A stretch of DNA of 64,000 nucleotides from Onchocerca volvulus. Taxonomy: Eukaryota > Nematoda > Chromadorea > Rhabditida > Onchocercidae. Below the pieces are notes generated by a model. The model was not told the origin of the DNA. It made no database searches and saw nothing but the letters and a program-made list of their open reading frames with translations. The stretch is from positions 8,569,609-8,633,608 of the forward strand of contig HG738137.1 of the NCBI GenBank assembly GCA_000499405.2, read 5' to 3'. How positions within the stretch are numbered: the stretch's first letter is position 1; each line of letters starts with the position of its first letter. Below are positions 12,456 through 25,600 of this stretch, piece by piece. The translations under genes were made by a program, and so were the position numbers.

Positions 12456-13292
12456 CATCAAGTCCGCGACACATTGGTGTTTGTGGTTCAATCAATTCGG
12501 CATCATTATCATACATAGACATGATACCATCCAAATCACCTTCAGCATAATAATTATCGAGCTAAAGAAGTTAATGAAGTCTTTTTTACATACATTTCAA
12601 TTATATAGGAAACTTATCTTTTGTTCCTAGCTTATTTAGTAGAAAGAAGTTATACCACATTGACTGAAATGTATTCAGTTACATCACATTGACCGAAATG
12701 TATTCAGTTATATCATATTGACTGAAATGTATTCAGTTATATCGCACTGACTGAAATGTACTTCTGTTGAATAAAAATGCATTTCAGTCAATGTGATATA
12801 ACTTCAACGAAAATTTCAAGAAATGGAAAACAAATTTTCTAGTATCTAACAAACCATCAGTGAATGTAACGCATTTTGACAAATATGTGATCTAAGATGA
12901 AATTTATAGATGACACCTAAAAGCTATTATTTTATCGAATTTTAAGCAAGCCAATAATTATAAAGCATTATATGTTAAAAATAAAAAAAAGTTATGTAAA
13001 TAAAAATTGAAATGAAATGAAACTGAAATTAAAGTTTTGCATAAAATTGAATAAAAAATTTTGATTAAAATAATACATTTACCAATTTCGAATTTTCTTG
13101 AATAGCTTGATGTGATTGTTCAACGATATGTTGCGTTCTGGATAATGAATTCAGAAACAATCGTTGTTGCTTACCATTATCAATACTAAATTTTGAAAAC
13201 GAAGCAGCAGATTCTCGATCCATGAAGAGTGATGAAAATGATAAAGATGAGAGCAGTTGTTTGGATTTTTGCTTTTCAGTAAAAATAATCAA
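12456..13292 (-). CDS. NTF2/SnoaL-like domain fragment, incomplete gene
   Basis: Two minus-strand exons join in phase: 13292-13083 (starts at an ATG; second in-frame Met at MDRESAASFSKFSIDNGKQQ; ends ENSKL then GTAAATG) and 12561-12456 (after TTCTTTAG; reads LDNYYAEGDLDGIMSMYDND, then AELIEPQTPMCRGLDG, then GTATAT). The pattern YYAxGDLDGIMSMYDxDAxLIEP with a following GxDG resembles the first helices and strands of SnoaL/NTF2-like (including CaMKII-association-type) small domains. This is a family-level impression only. The donor at 12456 leaves phase 1, so the domain must continue in a downstream exon that I could not find in the next 5 kb. It could also be a truncated pseudogene. Function cannot be assigned. 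Confidence 0.45.
12648..12805. repeat. 29-bp tandem repeat with an inverted copy
   Basis: Units of the form TGACTGAAATGTATTCAGTT plus ATATCACAT begin at 12661, 12690, 12719 and 12748 (partial), exactly 29 bases apart, with a partial copy before 12661. At 12777-12803 the reverse complement of a unit appears (ATTTCAGTCAATGTGATATA), about 18 bases past the last direct copy, so the array can fold into a hairpin. It lies in the intergenic region just inside the presumed intron of the NTF2-like gene. Confidence 0.85.
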
Positions 13293-16200
13293 AATTTTTG
13301 AAATGATTTATCTTGCGATCATCAATATCGATAGATAATGCACCATTTTTCCATCATTTTTAAATAAACATTTATATATCACTCATTTTTTCTTCTAACG
13401 ATAACAGTAATAAGATGATAACATTATCAATATCAGTATTATATACCACCACCATCAACAATAGCAACAGTAGTAGCAAGTAGCAGCCGCACTAGTAATA
13501 GTGATGAAATTTCAATTTTAAACTATTATTATCACCAAATTGACGTCATTGATCGGATTTTAACAACATTTATCTCTAACGCTACTGCTGAATTCTTCAA
13601 ATTATTGATTCGATTTTTTTAGTATATTTAATAAATGTAGGATTAATTTTAAAATATTTCTTAGAGGGAATTTTAAATTATTACTTGATCTAATCAATAT
13701 CTGATTTATTCATAGAAAAAAAAATGATAAGTAGAATTGACTTGAAATGATCTTCTAAATCATAAAAAAAAATGCAAAAAAATAATTAACAGTTATTAAT
13801 CAATAAAATATCCATTATCATTACTTTTATAAAAGATCATTTAAAATGGGATAACAGCAATCTGAAGATTGATTTAATTCTGGAGAAAAAAAAAAATGAA
13901 ATCAAAGCAATTTTTTTTTCGCATGATATGATTTCTTAACAGTTATGGAAATAATTTGATCAAAACAAGTAGAAATTCATTTTCTCGGCCATAAATTTCA
14001 TTTACTAAACTCATATCTTTCTGAAGTATAAAAATAATCAATCAATAAAGAAATGATATTTCATTAATGAGGTAGTATGGCAGAAAAACATTTCTATATC
14101 TTATATTTATCTCAAACTTTAACATAAATAAATTGCATTTTTTAAAAATTAAAATATTTCTCGGCAAAAAAAAATTTTTAAATGTATTTCCTTTTTTTCG
14201 AAAAAACAAAAAAAATTCTCAAGTGAAATTATACGAGAAAATTTTAATCGAAAAAGTCAGAAACAGAGATTTAAACCATAAAAATGAATCGGTCAATTTG
14301 CCTAAAACGAAAGAAGCCTTTTTGTCATTCCGTCTTTTATAAATTGTGCATAAAATGTGATTTTGATTGTAATTTTCATTCTCTCAGAAGCCAAAATGAA
14401 TTTTTCCGTAACAAAAAAACGTAAAAAAAAAAAAAAAAAACGAAAAAAAAGCAAAAAATCGAACAAAATAAATTCGCTTAATATTTTACAAATAAACCAT
14501 AGAATGAAATTATTATTTAGTATTAATTTAAGGAATCAAATAAAACGTTCATTGTTAATTTTTTTTTTTTATTTTGACTTCAATTAAATATGTCTTTAAA
14601 TCCATATTTCAAGAAAAATATTTTTGCTGATTTTTTATTTTTAATAAAACCAAAAAGAAAAATCAACAAAAACTCGTCGAATGTCTTTTGAAATATAAAT
14701 TAAAGATATATAATTACTTAATTACTCCATTATTTATTATTTGTATTGCTTATTGCAAGCAAAAAAAGATTTTCTTCCATTTAGCAAATTAAAATTTGTT
14801 AATTAGTAATTGAATACAGAGATTGATTTCATGATGAAAGATTAATGATAATAATTTGATGCATAATTTTTTTCTTTCAGTTAGTCACAAATTATAAGTT
14901 ATGTAAAGTTATAAGCCGAATTATTAGTCGCAAATATTTATTTTTGATTTATAAAAAACATAAAAATATAAATGAATTATCTGGGAAGGAGATATTCTAA
15001 ATAAACAAATAAATAAATTAATTAATAAATTAATAAATAAAGTAATTAGTTAATATATATTTGAATTGAAAATTTTTGCTTCCAAAAATTGAAAATTTAA
15101 TTATTTTTATCATCGATATTATTAGCCCTCAGATCAATCACTAACTTAAATTCTATCGCATTTGTTTAAATTGCAGAATAAAATTCTGATAATTGCGAGA
15201 TATCAGATTAAATATTTGTAGCCATTAATCAACTAATCAGCAGCTCTATTTTTATACAACAAATTACATTCATAATTTGTAATTTTATTATTTATTGAGT
15301 AATAAATCGTACTTTATTATTGATTGAGTAATAATAAAATATTAATTGAAGAAAAAGCAATTTATTAGAAATTCCATCGATATATCAAAATAAACAACCC
15401 AAAATAAGATTGTCATTAAAAAAACATAGGCTTAATTAATAATTATTTCATATTAAACTTGAAAAAATGAGAAAAAATTTTTTTATTCGAAAAAATTAGA
15501 TAGATTTGCATGTCGATCAAAATTGTTGATAATTAAAAACATCAAGAATAGTAAAAAACTTTCAAATTTTAAATTACACATATTTGTTAACTTTCATATA
15601 CATATGAATGATTGCATTTTTTCATAATTTCGTCTTTGACAACTTTTATAAGTCCTTTGGTAATTGCTAACAGTGATAGTAACCTTTAACACTTGTCTGT
15701 AATTTTATCTAAGAGAAATTAGATTTTATAGGCCTTTTATCTTAAAATTTATATGGTCATCCCTGAATTATGCATGAAAATTATAGATTCACAATTTTCT
15801 ACTTCTTGCGGAAATCACGTTTATCTGTCTGAATACACGTGAGTATCGTTAATAATTTATAATGTGAAGCGTAGTCATTTCATTAATTTCATAATATAAA
15901 AACTCGTAAATAGTAAAGGTGAGATAATAATAATAATCATTAGTTGAATTCGAAAAGTCATGGAAAATTATTAATAGTAGACATCCGGAAAAGTTAATTT
16001 ATCTAAATTTCTTTCTGATGTCATACTCAAGTTCCCATCCTAATGATTGCAATCTTATTCAATCCGGGCAAAATCGAATTTTGATATTTCAATTTCACTA
16101 TTGCTCCTAGAAATTAAACAAAAAATTACCAATAAATAAAATTTCCAAAAGGAATGAAAAACTTTCTGTGCTTTATTTCTAACTAAAATGATTAACTAAT

Positions 16201-19200
16201 TAGCTTTAATTGAATGATTTCTGATATTATATTGGATTCAGTAAAGGATTTTTTGGGAAAATTTGATGAATTTTATTCATTTAATTACTCCTTCACAATA
16301 ACAAATTAAAAAAGAAAGTTAGCTAAAAAAGGAATTAATGAAGTATTGAAGTAAGATAAAAATGATGGATTTAAAGTTGGAAATCAAAAAAAAGAAAATT
16401 AATTAGGATTCCGAGGTGCAAATTTTATAATCATTTCTTTGTACTTATCTAATCATAAGTTTCTTTTAAATTGTCTTCATAGATTATTAAAGAAATAACT
16501 ATTGCTAAAGGTATTAGCTAAAAGAAGTGGGATTTATTTAATTGAAGACGAAATAATTTCTGATTCAAATTTTAATGCGTCATTAAATTTAAAAAAAATT
16601 TTTCCTCTTTTTAAAATTTGAAAGGAAAAAACAAACAAATCAATACATATATATGCATATGTGATAAGTAAACAGCAAATATTATTCAATGAATAAATAC
16701 TAAAATAATTCATCGAAATATCATTTAAAGAACATAGAAATTACTAATGATAAAAAATTTGTCAGACATAATTTTTGTTAAATTTTCTGACAAAGACTTA
16801 TTAGAATCATAATTAGATTTGATATCAGTCAACCTTTATAATAATAATAATTTAAATTACTTAATCATATTTCTCTACTTGTTTATCAAAAGTAATAATT
16901 AACTGCTCTTAAAGTATTTGCTTTATTTATTTATCAGAAATATTAATTAATTGGTTTACTCCCAGCAGACAATAACAAATGTCAGATGACCAATAAATCA
17001 ATATAATAAAGAAAGATGATTAATTCAAAATCTTTTGGTAGGCAGAAAACAGGTAATGAAGTGATAAGTGCAAATTTTATTATCAAAAATCAATATTTTA
17101 AAAGTACCGTTTCGAACCTATTAACTATAAGAAATGTACTTTTTTAATGAATATTATAAATAGCTCGTTTATTCAATTACTTAACTCATATGAGTTAATA
17201 TAATTCAAAATATGTCTCTATTTCTATAATTTATACCACATTTCAAAATTAACTATCAAGTAAGAGCACTTTATTAACATTAATTAATTAATTATGTAAA
17301 TAATTAAAGAAGAAGAGCTTCAATAGTTCGTCGTCGTAAACTGCTAATAATAAGCCACATGCTAATGATAAAGCAAAAAGATAACAAGGAAGAAAGATGA
17401 AGCTATTTGTTTAATAATTGAACTAGGAAATTAACACTTTGGAAAGTTTTTTTTTTCTCATTTTTTCTCATTTAAAATTGAAAAAATATGAATGAAATAT
17501 GATGCTAACTATTGAAAATTTCTTATATTTGACTTTTGATTTTTGTTTTTTGTTTTTCAAAAATCTATTTTTTCATAATATGAAACAAAATTGTTATTTT
17601 TTAATATATATATTGCAGTATTCAAAAAAGTATTTTTGAAATTTGAAAGTTCAAATCAAGCAAGCTTTTTTTCTCATCAATCTCATTGTTTTTTTCCTCA
17701 TCACTTTTTTCTAACTTATTTTTATTGGAATGAAAGAATCCGATTTAAAGTTTACAAGTTTTGCTTTGAAAAGTCTAATTATTTCATTCTTGCAATAAAT
17801 ACGCCTTAAAGAAATTGAAAAGTAACAAATAAACATTTTTGCAGATAGTATGTTTGATATTTATTTTTAGTTAAATTTGAAGCGAAAAAGAAAAAAGCAA
17901 GAAAACATTTATGTTTTAAATTTAAAAGAAAAACTTTGGAGCAAAAGCTATCTATCCGTATCATCAATAATGAGAGTGAATTTTGATAGTAAATTTAATT
18001 AAAAAGAAAGAAAACGCAATAAATCATATTTTAAAACCTAAATTTTAAAATGTAATAATAGTCCTTAATAAATAAGCAAAAAATTTTCTGCAAAATTAGA
18101 AACTATACAAAAACTAAATTCCAAAGTAACTAGTCATCTGTTAAATTTCATCTTTCCGTTTGAAAAAAACTAGCCAAACATTGAAACCAATCAATCGATC
18201 ATAGCCATCTGTTTTTTTAGCTAATTACTTTTTTTGATTTTTATTTTTTAAAAAAACGATGAGAGACAAACCGAGAATGATTATTATATCAATAATAGCA
18301 AAAATAAATTCATTTTTTAATTTTTTCGTTTTGAATTTTAAAAATAAAAAACAAATATTGTTTTTCCGTTTTTCACTTGAAAAAAAAAAGATAAAAAGAA
18401 TAAAAGGTATGGATGGCTTCGAAAAGTTGCCAATTATTAACTAATCTTTGATTTCTTACATTTTTAATATTGAATATAAGTTACGAGAGAGGGATTAGAT
18501 TATTGATTTTGATATAAATTATAATTTGGCTTTTTAATGTATACATTGAAATATATGATTAGAATTTAAATTACACATTCAAATTCTATGAGAAGTTTTT
18601 CACAAATGAACAAATTGCGAAAGGAAATGTTTGTGGGATCAAATTTAAGTTTTATTTAAAATTAAAATTTTATCTTATTATCACTAATAAATTCTTGCTA
18701 TTTAATGTGTGTTTTTTTTTTTTTTACTTTATAAATAAACAATGTCTTACTTGCAGTAAGTGATGTTACGTGTACTTCATGAAATCAATGTATACGTACG
18801 TCTGCGTACGTCTAATATCTATATGGCAAATGTACAATAATTATACAACTAAAACTATTATTTGAACAAATTATTGTAGCTAATGTTTAGTATTTTAAAA
18901 GTTTTTAAAATCAAAATTTCAAAGAAATTCTACAAATTTCACAATTTCGTTTATTTGTAAGAAATTTATAAGATTTTCTAAAAATTTCCACCTCAAAAAA
19001 AACTTAATGGTTTTTTTGTTTTTTGAATTTTATTTGTTTAATAAGTTTTGACAGTGTGGTACAACTTGTAAAAATGCAATATAAGCTGTAAAATAAACAA
19101 ATGTTAATCATTATGATGTATTAATTGATAACTACTTGGCTGATTTGTAATTTCATAAATTATTTGAAAATTTTCTCTTCCTTCCTTCGAACATGCCAGT

Positions 19201-20074
19201 ATTATCATTGAAAAAACATGCCATTATTATTATTTTGCATATTTCACAGTAGATGTAACATTAATTAATAACAAATTAATATTCAAACATATCAATAAAT
19301 TACAAGTAAATACTGATAATGATTACAATATGACAACTTTTAGCGAGCTATTTGCTATTTTTATCAACTTTTCGATGATTATTAGTCAATATACTGTGGT
19401 AAAACTTTATGGAATCGAGAAATTGAAGTGGAAGGAGAGATTTGTTCTTTTTTTTTAGTTCATTTCTGCAGGATCAAGAAAATATTTAACAAATGGTTGG
19501 CTTCATTGTAATTGTAATAACAATATGTAATAATGACTTCTTATGATATGAATTCCTGATAAATAAAGTTGAATTATGACCAAATATTTGTTGCTGATCA
19601 ACGAAAATCTGTACATGATGGAAATTTTCATAAAGGAATATTATTACAATAAATTGTAATTTATCTTAAAAATTTATCATGATAAGAATTATATATAAAA
19701 AAAATATCACATACTACTTCTTATTGTTAACAAACTGCAAAAAAAAAAGAAGATTTCTAGTACTTTTCGATAAAATTTTTTCCTATACTTCAATAATATT
19801 TTATTTACAAAATATAACATAGTACATTTCAATTCATACTTTGATACAAATCAAAAAAAGAAAAAAAATAATTCGAAAAAATAACGGAAAAATGACTTTA
19901 ATGGCTTGAAAAGAAATTTAGATGCAATCAATAACTTAGCTATAAGAGTTAAAATGAAAAGAAAAAAACCTTTTTGATCAAAAAAGAAATTTCCCAATCA
20001 ATGTGGGACATCGTAAAAATTTCCTTTCATGCATTAAATTAATTTCATTTCATTAATATCAAGCATAAAAATAG
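13293..20074. other. Long A+T-rich region between NTF2-like exons and forkhead gene
   Basis: About 6.8 kb with no gene that I can support. Open frames here (for example near 14133-14587, 17591-17809 and 18259-18444) are rich in K, N, I and F and come from A- and T-runs. A sequence beginning TGAGGTAGTATGG at 14068 matches the let-7 family seed on the plus strand. The right-hand part should hold the forkhead 3' UTR. Confidence 0.5.
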
Positions 20075-21986
20075 TTACTGCGCAAATGATACTGTAGTGG
20101 TATGGTCATTATTGCTATGCATAAAGTAATTACTGTACACATGATACTGTAGTGGCATGACACTATAGTTATTGGGTGGAAAAGTATGCATAAATGGTAG
20201 TGATGGCTGCTGAGAATATTCGGGCCGTAAAATTGATTCAATTGTAAATGATTTTTTCACAGGTGTTGGTGTACTAATTGGACTATCATCGGAGCATTCA
20301 TCTTCATTTACCATTAATCCCATATGACGTCGTACCTAAAGTTTAAAATTTTTCAAAATTAAATGGAAATTGATTACTTAAATCTGTATTATTTGCACTG
20401 TTTTCTTATCACTAATTTTACATGCAAAATGTAGCAAACCAGCAACATTTATCATCAACAATTAAATTGTACAAAACATTGTAATTTAAAAGTTAATAAA
20501 TAGCTTCCTGCAAATTCTGTTTCAGAATATACAGATTTTCCAACAATCAAGTATAAATGATTAGATATTCGTAATCTTGATCAATTTTTTTAAATAAAAT
20601 TATGTCAATTTTTTAAAATGAAATCTAAAATTTTTATAATTGGTTACTACCAAAAATATATATCGAATAGCGATTAATTGTTATAAAAATTTATACAAAA
20701 ATTAACAAAAAAGTTTGTTTGAGCGAAATTTCCATGTCATTATTAATATTCCTTAATAAAATCTATTAAGAAAAGAGAAATTAATCATTGAAATTGCTAA
20801 ACTTAATCAAAGTCGCTCATTTTCTTCAAAAGTTTTCACTCATTTTCAAATTTTCAAAATCTACCACAATTTTTGGATACCTATCATCCCAATAAAGATT
20901 AGGGCGAATAATTTTTCTTGAAATATCTTTTTTCTTTCTTTTTTTATATTTCATCTCAAACTACTATCACATAATTTCTCTTTTAAGTATTTGATAATTA
21001 ATAATTTCGTAGAAAAATGAAGCAAAATTTTGTCTGAATGCAAAAAAATGATCAATTTCGATTGAATAAATTTTTATCGCATTAAAAATGATATTTTTTT
21101 TTTTTTTTAATTTTACCACAATGTTTAGTAAAAAATTAGATGAAGAAACAAAAAAAAAAAAAAACGAAAAAAAAATGCGAATAAATTTATAAACCTTCCG
21201 TTGAGCGCGACGTCGCCGAAAATCGCCCCGTTTGAAATCATCCAAATTTGCCGGATGAATTGCCCAATAATGTCCCTTTAATAAGACAAAAAAAAAAAAA
21301 AAGGAATAAATAAGAAGGAAGAAAGAATGTAAGAAAAGGAATTATTCAGGGAATAAAAGATTTTAATTTTAAAATTATTTGTATTCATTAAATATAAATT
21401 ATTTCACGTTTAGTCTATTCTTGCACGTCACATATCAAACTATAACTTTTTTTTTAGATGCATTATATTTGATGAAAACTCGAACGATAATCATTTTAAA
21501 AATTGCATAAAACGATTATTGTAAATGGCATAAAACAATTATTGTAAATGAAAGTAAAAGTAATTTGTTAATTGTTTTTTGCTTTTTTTTTTAATATTTT
21601 TTTTTTTTTACCTTTCCGTTTGCTGAACGGCCGGCTTTAATGAAGCAATCATTTAAGCTCAAATTATGCCTGATTGAATTTCGCCATCCGACACTACGCG
21701 ATCGAAAATATGAATAATTATCGATAATCCATTGGCAAATCTCAGAAAGTACCATTTTTTGTTCCCTAGAACTTAGAATTGCCATTGCGATAAGACCAAT
21801 GTAAGATGGTTGAGGTTTTGATTGATGATTATCGTCGTACTGATTAGAATGTTTGTGTTGTTGTCGTTGTTGTCGCTGTCGTTGATGTTGATGACGATGA
21901 TAATGACGATCAAATAATTGTTGAGATTTTTGTGATAATATTGAGTTCGAATAAGACAAAAAATCACCACAACCAAATGAATCCAT
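20075..21986 (-). CDS. fkh-10: Forkhead transcription factor, FoxQ2-type
   Basis: Three exons in phase: 21986-21612, 21275-21195, 20335-20075; 238 residues. A His/Gln/Arg-rich stretch (about residues 28-46) precedes a complete fork head domain (about 57-150): [14 protein letters not shown], then the recognition helix region [20 protein letters not shown], then [20 protein letters not shown] and the basic wing FRRRRAQRK. The [15 protein letters not shown] and [11 protein letters not shown] pattern is most like FoxQ2. After the domain, [12 protein letters not shown] contains FTIESIL, a good EH1 motif (F-x-I-x-x-I-L), which in forkhead proteins recruits Groucho/TLE corepressors; it suggests a repressor. 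The C-terminus is rich in Tyr, His and Asn. An in-frame upstream ATG at 22058 would add 24 residues. I prefer 21986 because the extra segment shows no family feature. The symbol fkh-10 reflects the C. elegans FoxQ2-like gene and is tentative. Confidence 0.9.
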
Positions 21987-22142
21987 TTTGTTGAAATTTC
22001 GTCGAATTTTCAATTTGTTCACCAATCGAAATATTCTCTCCAATGTAATTATTCGCAATTTAGTGTATCAAAATATTATTGTAAATATATAATCAATTGT
22101 CAAAATAATTAAAAAATTACTTAGAAATAGACTAATAATATT

Positions 22143-22250
22143 ATAGTATCAGGAATAACAACATTACAGTATCAAGACTAACAATATTACAGTATCAAGA
22201 CTAACAATATTACAGTATCAAGACTAATAATATTATACTAATAATACCAA
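22143..22250. repeat. 23-bp tandem repeat, four to five copies
   Basis: The unit ACAGTATCAAGACTAACAAT plus ATT begins at 22166, 22189 and 22212, exactly 23 bases apart, with a diverged copy before (22143) and decayed copies after. It lies within 270 bases upstream of the forkhead ATG, so inside the presumed promoter or 5' UTR. Confidence 0.8.
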
Positions 22251-22328
22251 GATTAATAATATAACAATGATAAATTGCAAAATAACAGATACATTTCTTT
22301 ATCGTAAATTCATACGACCAAAAACGTT

Positions 22329-22600
22329 AAATTTAACTAAATATTTGGAATTAAAAAAGTTAAATATTTGTTTCAAAAGTATTAAATGAGAGAAATGTCA
22401 AATTTAACCAAATATATAGAATTTAAAAATTTAAATATTTGTTTTAACAACATTAGACAATTGGAAATATTACATTTAACTAAATATTTAAAATTTAGAA
22501 ACTCAAATATTTGTTTTAAAAATATTAAACAATAAGATATGCTAAATTTACCAAATATCTAAAGGTTTAAAATTTAAATATTTATTTGAAAAAAACATTT
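22329..22600. repeat. 72-bp tandem repeat, four copies
   Basis: Blocks starting AAATTTAACTAAATATTT occur at 22329, 22400, 22472 and 22544 (spacing 71-72), each followed by a GAATTTAAAAATTTAAATAT-like block and TTTGTTTTAAAA. The copies are diverged, so this is an old array. Confidence 0.75.
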
Positions 22601-25600
22601 GATTTTGAGGGATTCAAAATGACTGATGATAATAAGTGATAATAAATTTTACTGATAATGAAGTTATATTATCAGTAAGGAAGATTGCTGAAAAAATGTT
22701 AACACACACATATATACACAATATATTCGAATGTGTCTTGTTTACCGGATAATGAAGAAAGAGTACAAAGTTCTAAGGCGGGGCCGCAATAATGAGACAC
22801 GATAACATAGATCTTGCTTCATGACGAGAATCAGGCTAAATTTAATCAGGCTAGATTTAAACTGATATAATTAACACACTGGTATAATTAAGGATTTTGC
22901 GTAATTGAATATTCCAGGATTATTATTTCAATTTGGAGCAATTTTTAAACGATTATTTGAATAACTAATTTCAAGCATTATTTTAACTTAAAGCAATTTA
23001 AGCGATTATTTGAATGATTAATTTCAATTATATAAGAAATTATATAAGTATTACATAAATTAATTTTCATGCCAATAATGCATTTAGCAAATAAACAACT
23101 TAATGGTATTAAAAAGAATTACAGATAATTTTTTCATTCTCTTATTAATTATTTTTCGAACTTTGTAAGAAATTTTATAAATAAATTAAGGAAATTAAAC
23201 ACTCAAATTTGAAGTTGAAATTAAAATCAAAAAACTTTTGTAGAATTTCTTGGTTGAAAAATGAGATGCGGTAAGTTTTAGCTCAAACAAATTGGAGGAA
23301 TCTTTTAAATCAAAAAATTGTAAGTTGGTTTTTTTTTTGTTTTTGAAATTTATTAATATCAATTTCAATTTAGAAACATTTGGAATTCGATCATTAATTC
23401 ATTTCCGAATTGACTTCTTTTAATAAAACTTTTACAGAACAAGTTATGGCTTTATGTTTCAAATTGTTCCGACAAAGTATTAAAATCAAAATGATCAAAA
23501 ATTAGAGATAATCATTTAATTGAATTAATTTATTATTCATCATTTGTTTTATTAAAAAATATCAATAATATTCTGTCATTTTAAGCAAAATTAGAAAAAC
23601 CTTTTTGCTTGCAACAAAAAAACTTCCATAATTTTTGATCTATTTGATAGAAGGAATGATTGAAATCCTTGAAAATGCGGCCCTCCTCTCCCTCCCCTTT
23701 CGCGAACTTTGGACATTTCGCCTCTAAAATGTCACGATAAACACGAAACATCTCTAATTGTCATCAAATGAACAAGATGCTTTGCTCTTCTCATTCACAA
23801 TAAACGATTACTTATGAATTGCTATGCTAATTTATTGTTAGCCTTTAATGCTTCTGTTTATTCCAAACAACAACAATTTGGTAAATTGCATTTGATTGAA
23901 TTTGAACAATCTGCTTTGTATGTTTGCTTTAAAATAAGCTAAAGTTTATTGAATTTTTCAAAATTTTCTCCAATTTCATTTTGAATATTTTAAAGTTACA
24001 AAAAAAAAAAATGAAAATTTTATTCTTTTTAAAAATGGAATGTAACTTATATGACAATAACTCTTTCACAAAAACATATTTATATATAGGGATAACCAAT
24101 AATAATTTTAAATGCAATGAATTTTATTCTAATTCTAATGGTAATTTTGCCCAAAACTAATTTCTAATTTCAAATTTATTTGAAAAAAAAACTTCTTAAA
24201 TTTAATTATAAAAAAAAGGATAAAAATAAGCATGATATTACACGAACGTTCCGATAAACATACTGATAATTAGTATTAATTTTATGTTACGTCATGCTAA
24301 AGATGAACATTTCCTATAAACAAATATATAAGTCATGCATATGTAAATGTATTTATGGCGCAAATATGTGCCATGGAATCGTCGAATCGTTGAATTTTGG
24401 GCGAAAATTCTTATCTTATCAATAATAAATTACTACAAGAAAAAAAAAATCCATTTCGAAAAAATAATAATTTAATCTTATTTTTAAAATTCTGCTACGA
24501 AACATCCGGCAAATCATGGTTATGTTTGAAATGTAATGAATATGACTTTCTATCATTTATTCATACTATTTAAAACTTTAAACTTTTTTTTTTTTTGCCG
24601 TAAGATGATGGTAAAATTACGTTGTAACAATTTCGCATTTAATCGACAATGTTTGAGGGATAATTTTTAAATTGTTGATTTGATTTCCGACTGACAACAA
24701 TTACCATTTCAATCCAGAAAGGTAATCATATTTATTATATACAAATAATAATTCTCTTTCTGTTCAATCATTTTATTTTCGAATACCTTGTCAGAAAAGA
24801 TTTGTTTGCTCATAGCAACTTTATAAGTCCAACCTAATAAATTTCTTGTTCTTATTTTCGTCAGTTTCTCATTGCTAATTTATCAATTTTGGAGATTACT
24901 GGCAGAAAAACACAAAATTCAACTGAAATTAATTATCAATTTTATTAATTATTTTTCCCCTTTTTTATTCAAAATCATAATTATCTTTTATCAAATTTAT
25001 TTACGATAAGGAATGTCATTGACAAAAAATTAATTTTACATAAATTAATTTCAAAAATAAATAAATAATATTCAAAGAATAGCAAAAAATGCAATTAAAT
25101 AACATAGATGAAGCGGGATCTTCAAATTCTTTCAAAATTTCTTCATTCCTTCCTCTTGAAAAGGTTTCTTAAGAATTTTCGATTCCTTAAGAAAACTCGC
25201 CCTTAATTTCCTTTGTCCACTTCCATTGCCATCATCTAACAAATCATTTGCATATACTGGAAGCTCTCATTAAGATGACAAGAGCAATAATGAAGCAAAA
25301 TGTTTGTCAGACGACGAATTTACAATAATAATAGCATCCTATTCATCAATCAACAATACAACAATAACCCAGAAACAAATGTCATATGAGCGTTAGCAAA
25401 TAAACAAACATAAATTAGTTTGCTGGACAAATAAACATTATTAGTTTGACGAACAATCAAACAAACAAACAAACAAACAAATGGAATTTTCAATGATTTC
25501 ATTCATAAATATTGCGATTATTTCAGAAATGATTTCAGTAATCTTAAGAAAACTGGGCGAAATTTACGATTAGCGAAATTATTATACAAAGTGCTAATAT

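Noticed and set aside
14133..14587. Two Lys-rich plus-strand open frames
   Set aside because: Made of A-runs; residues almost only K, N, I, F and S. No splice or family support.
19045..19070. GACAGTGTGGT, resembling miR-34
   Set aside because: The seed has a mismatch at its second base and no hairpin partner was seen.
24035..24056. TGGAATGTAA, identical to the start of miR-1
   Set aside because: Only an 8-base complement lies upstream and the seed half is unpaired, so no precursor hairpin forms. Likely chance.
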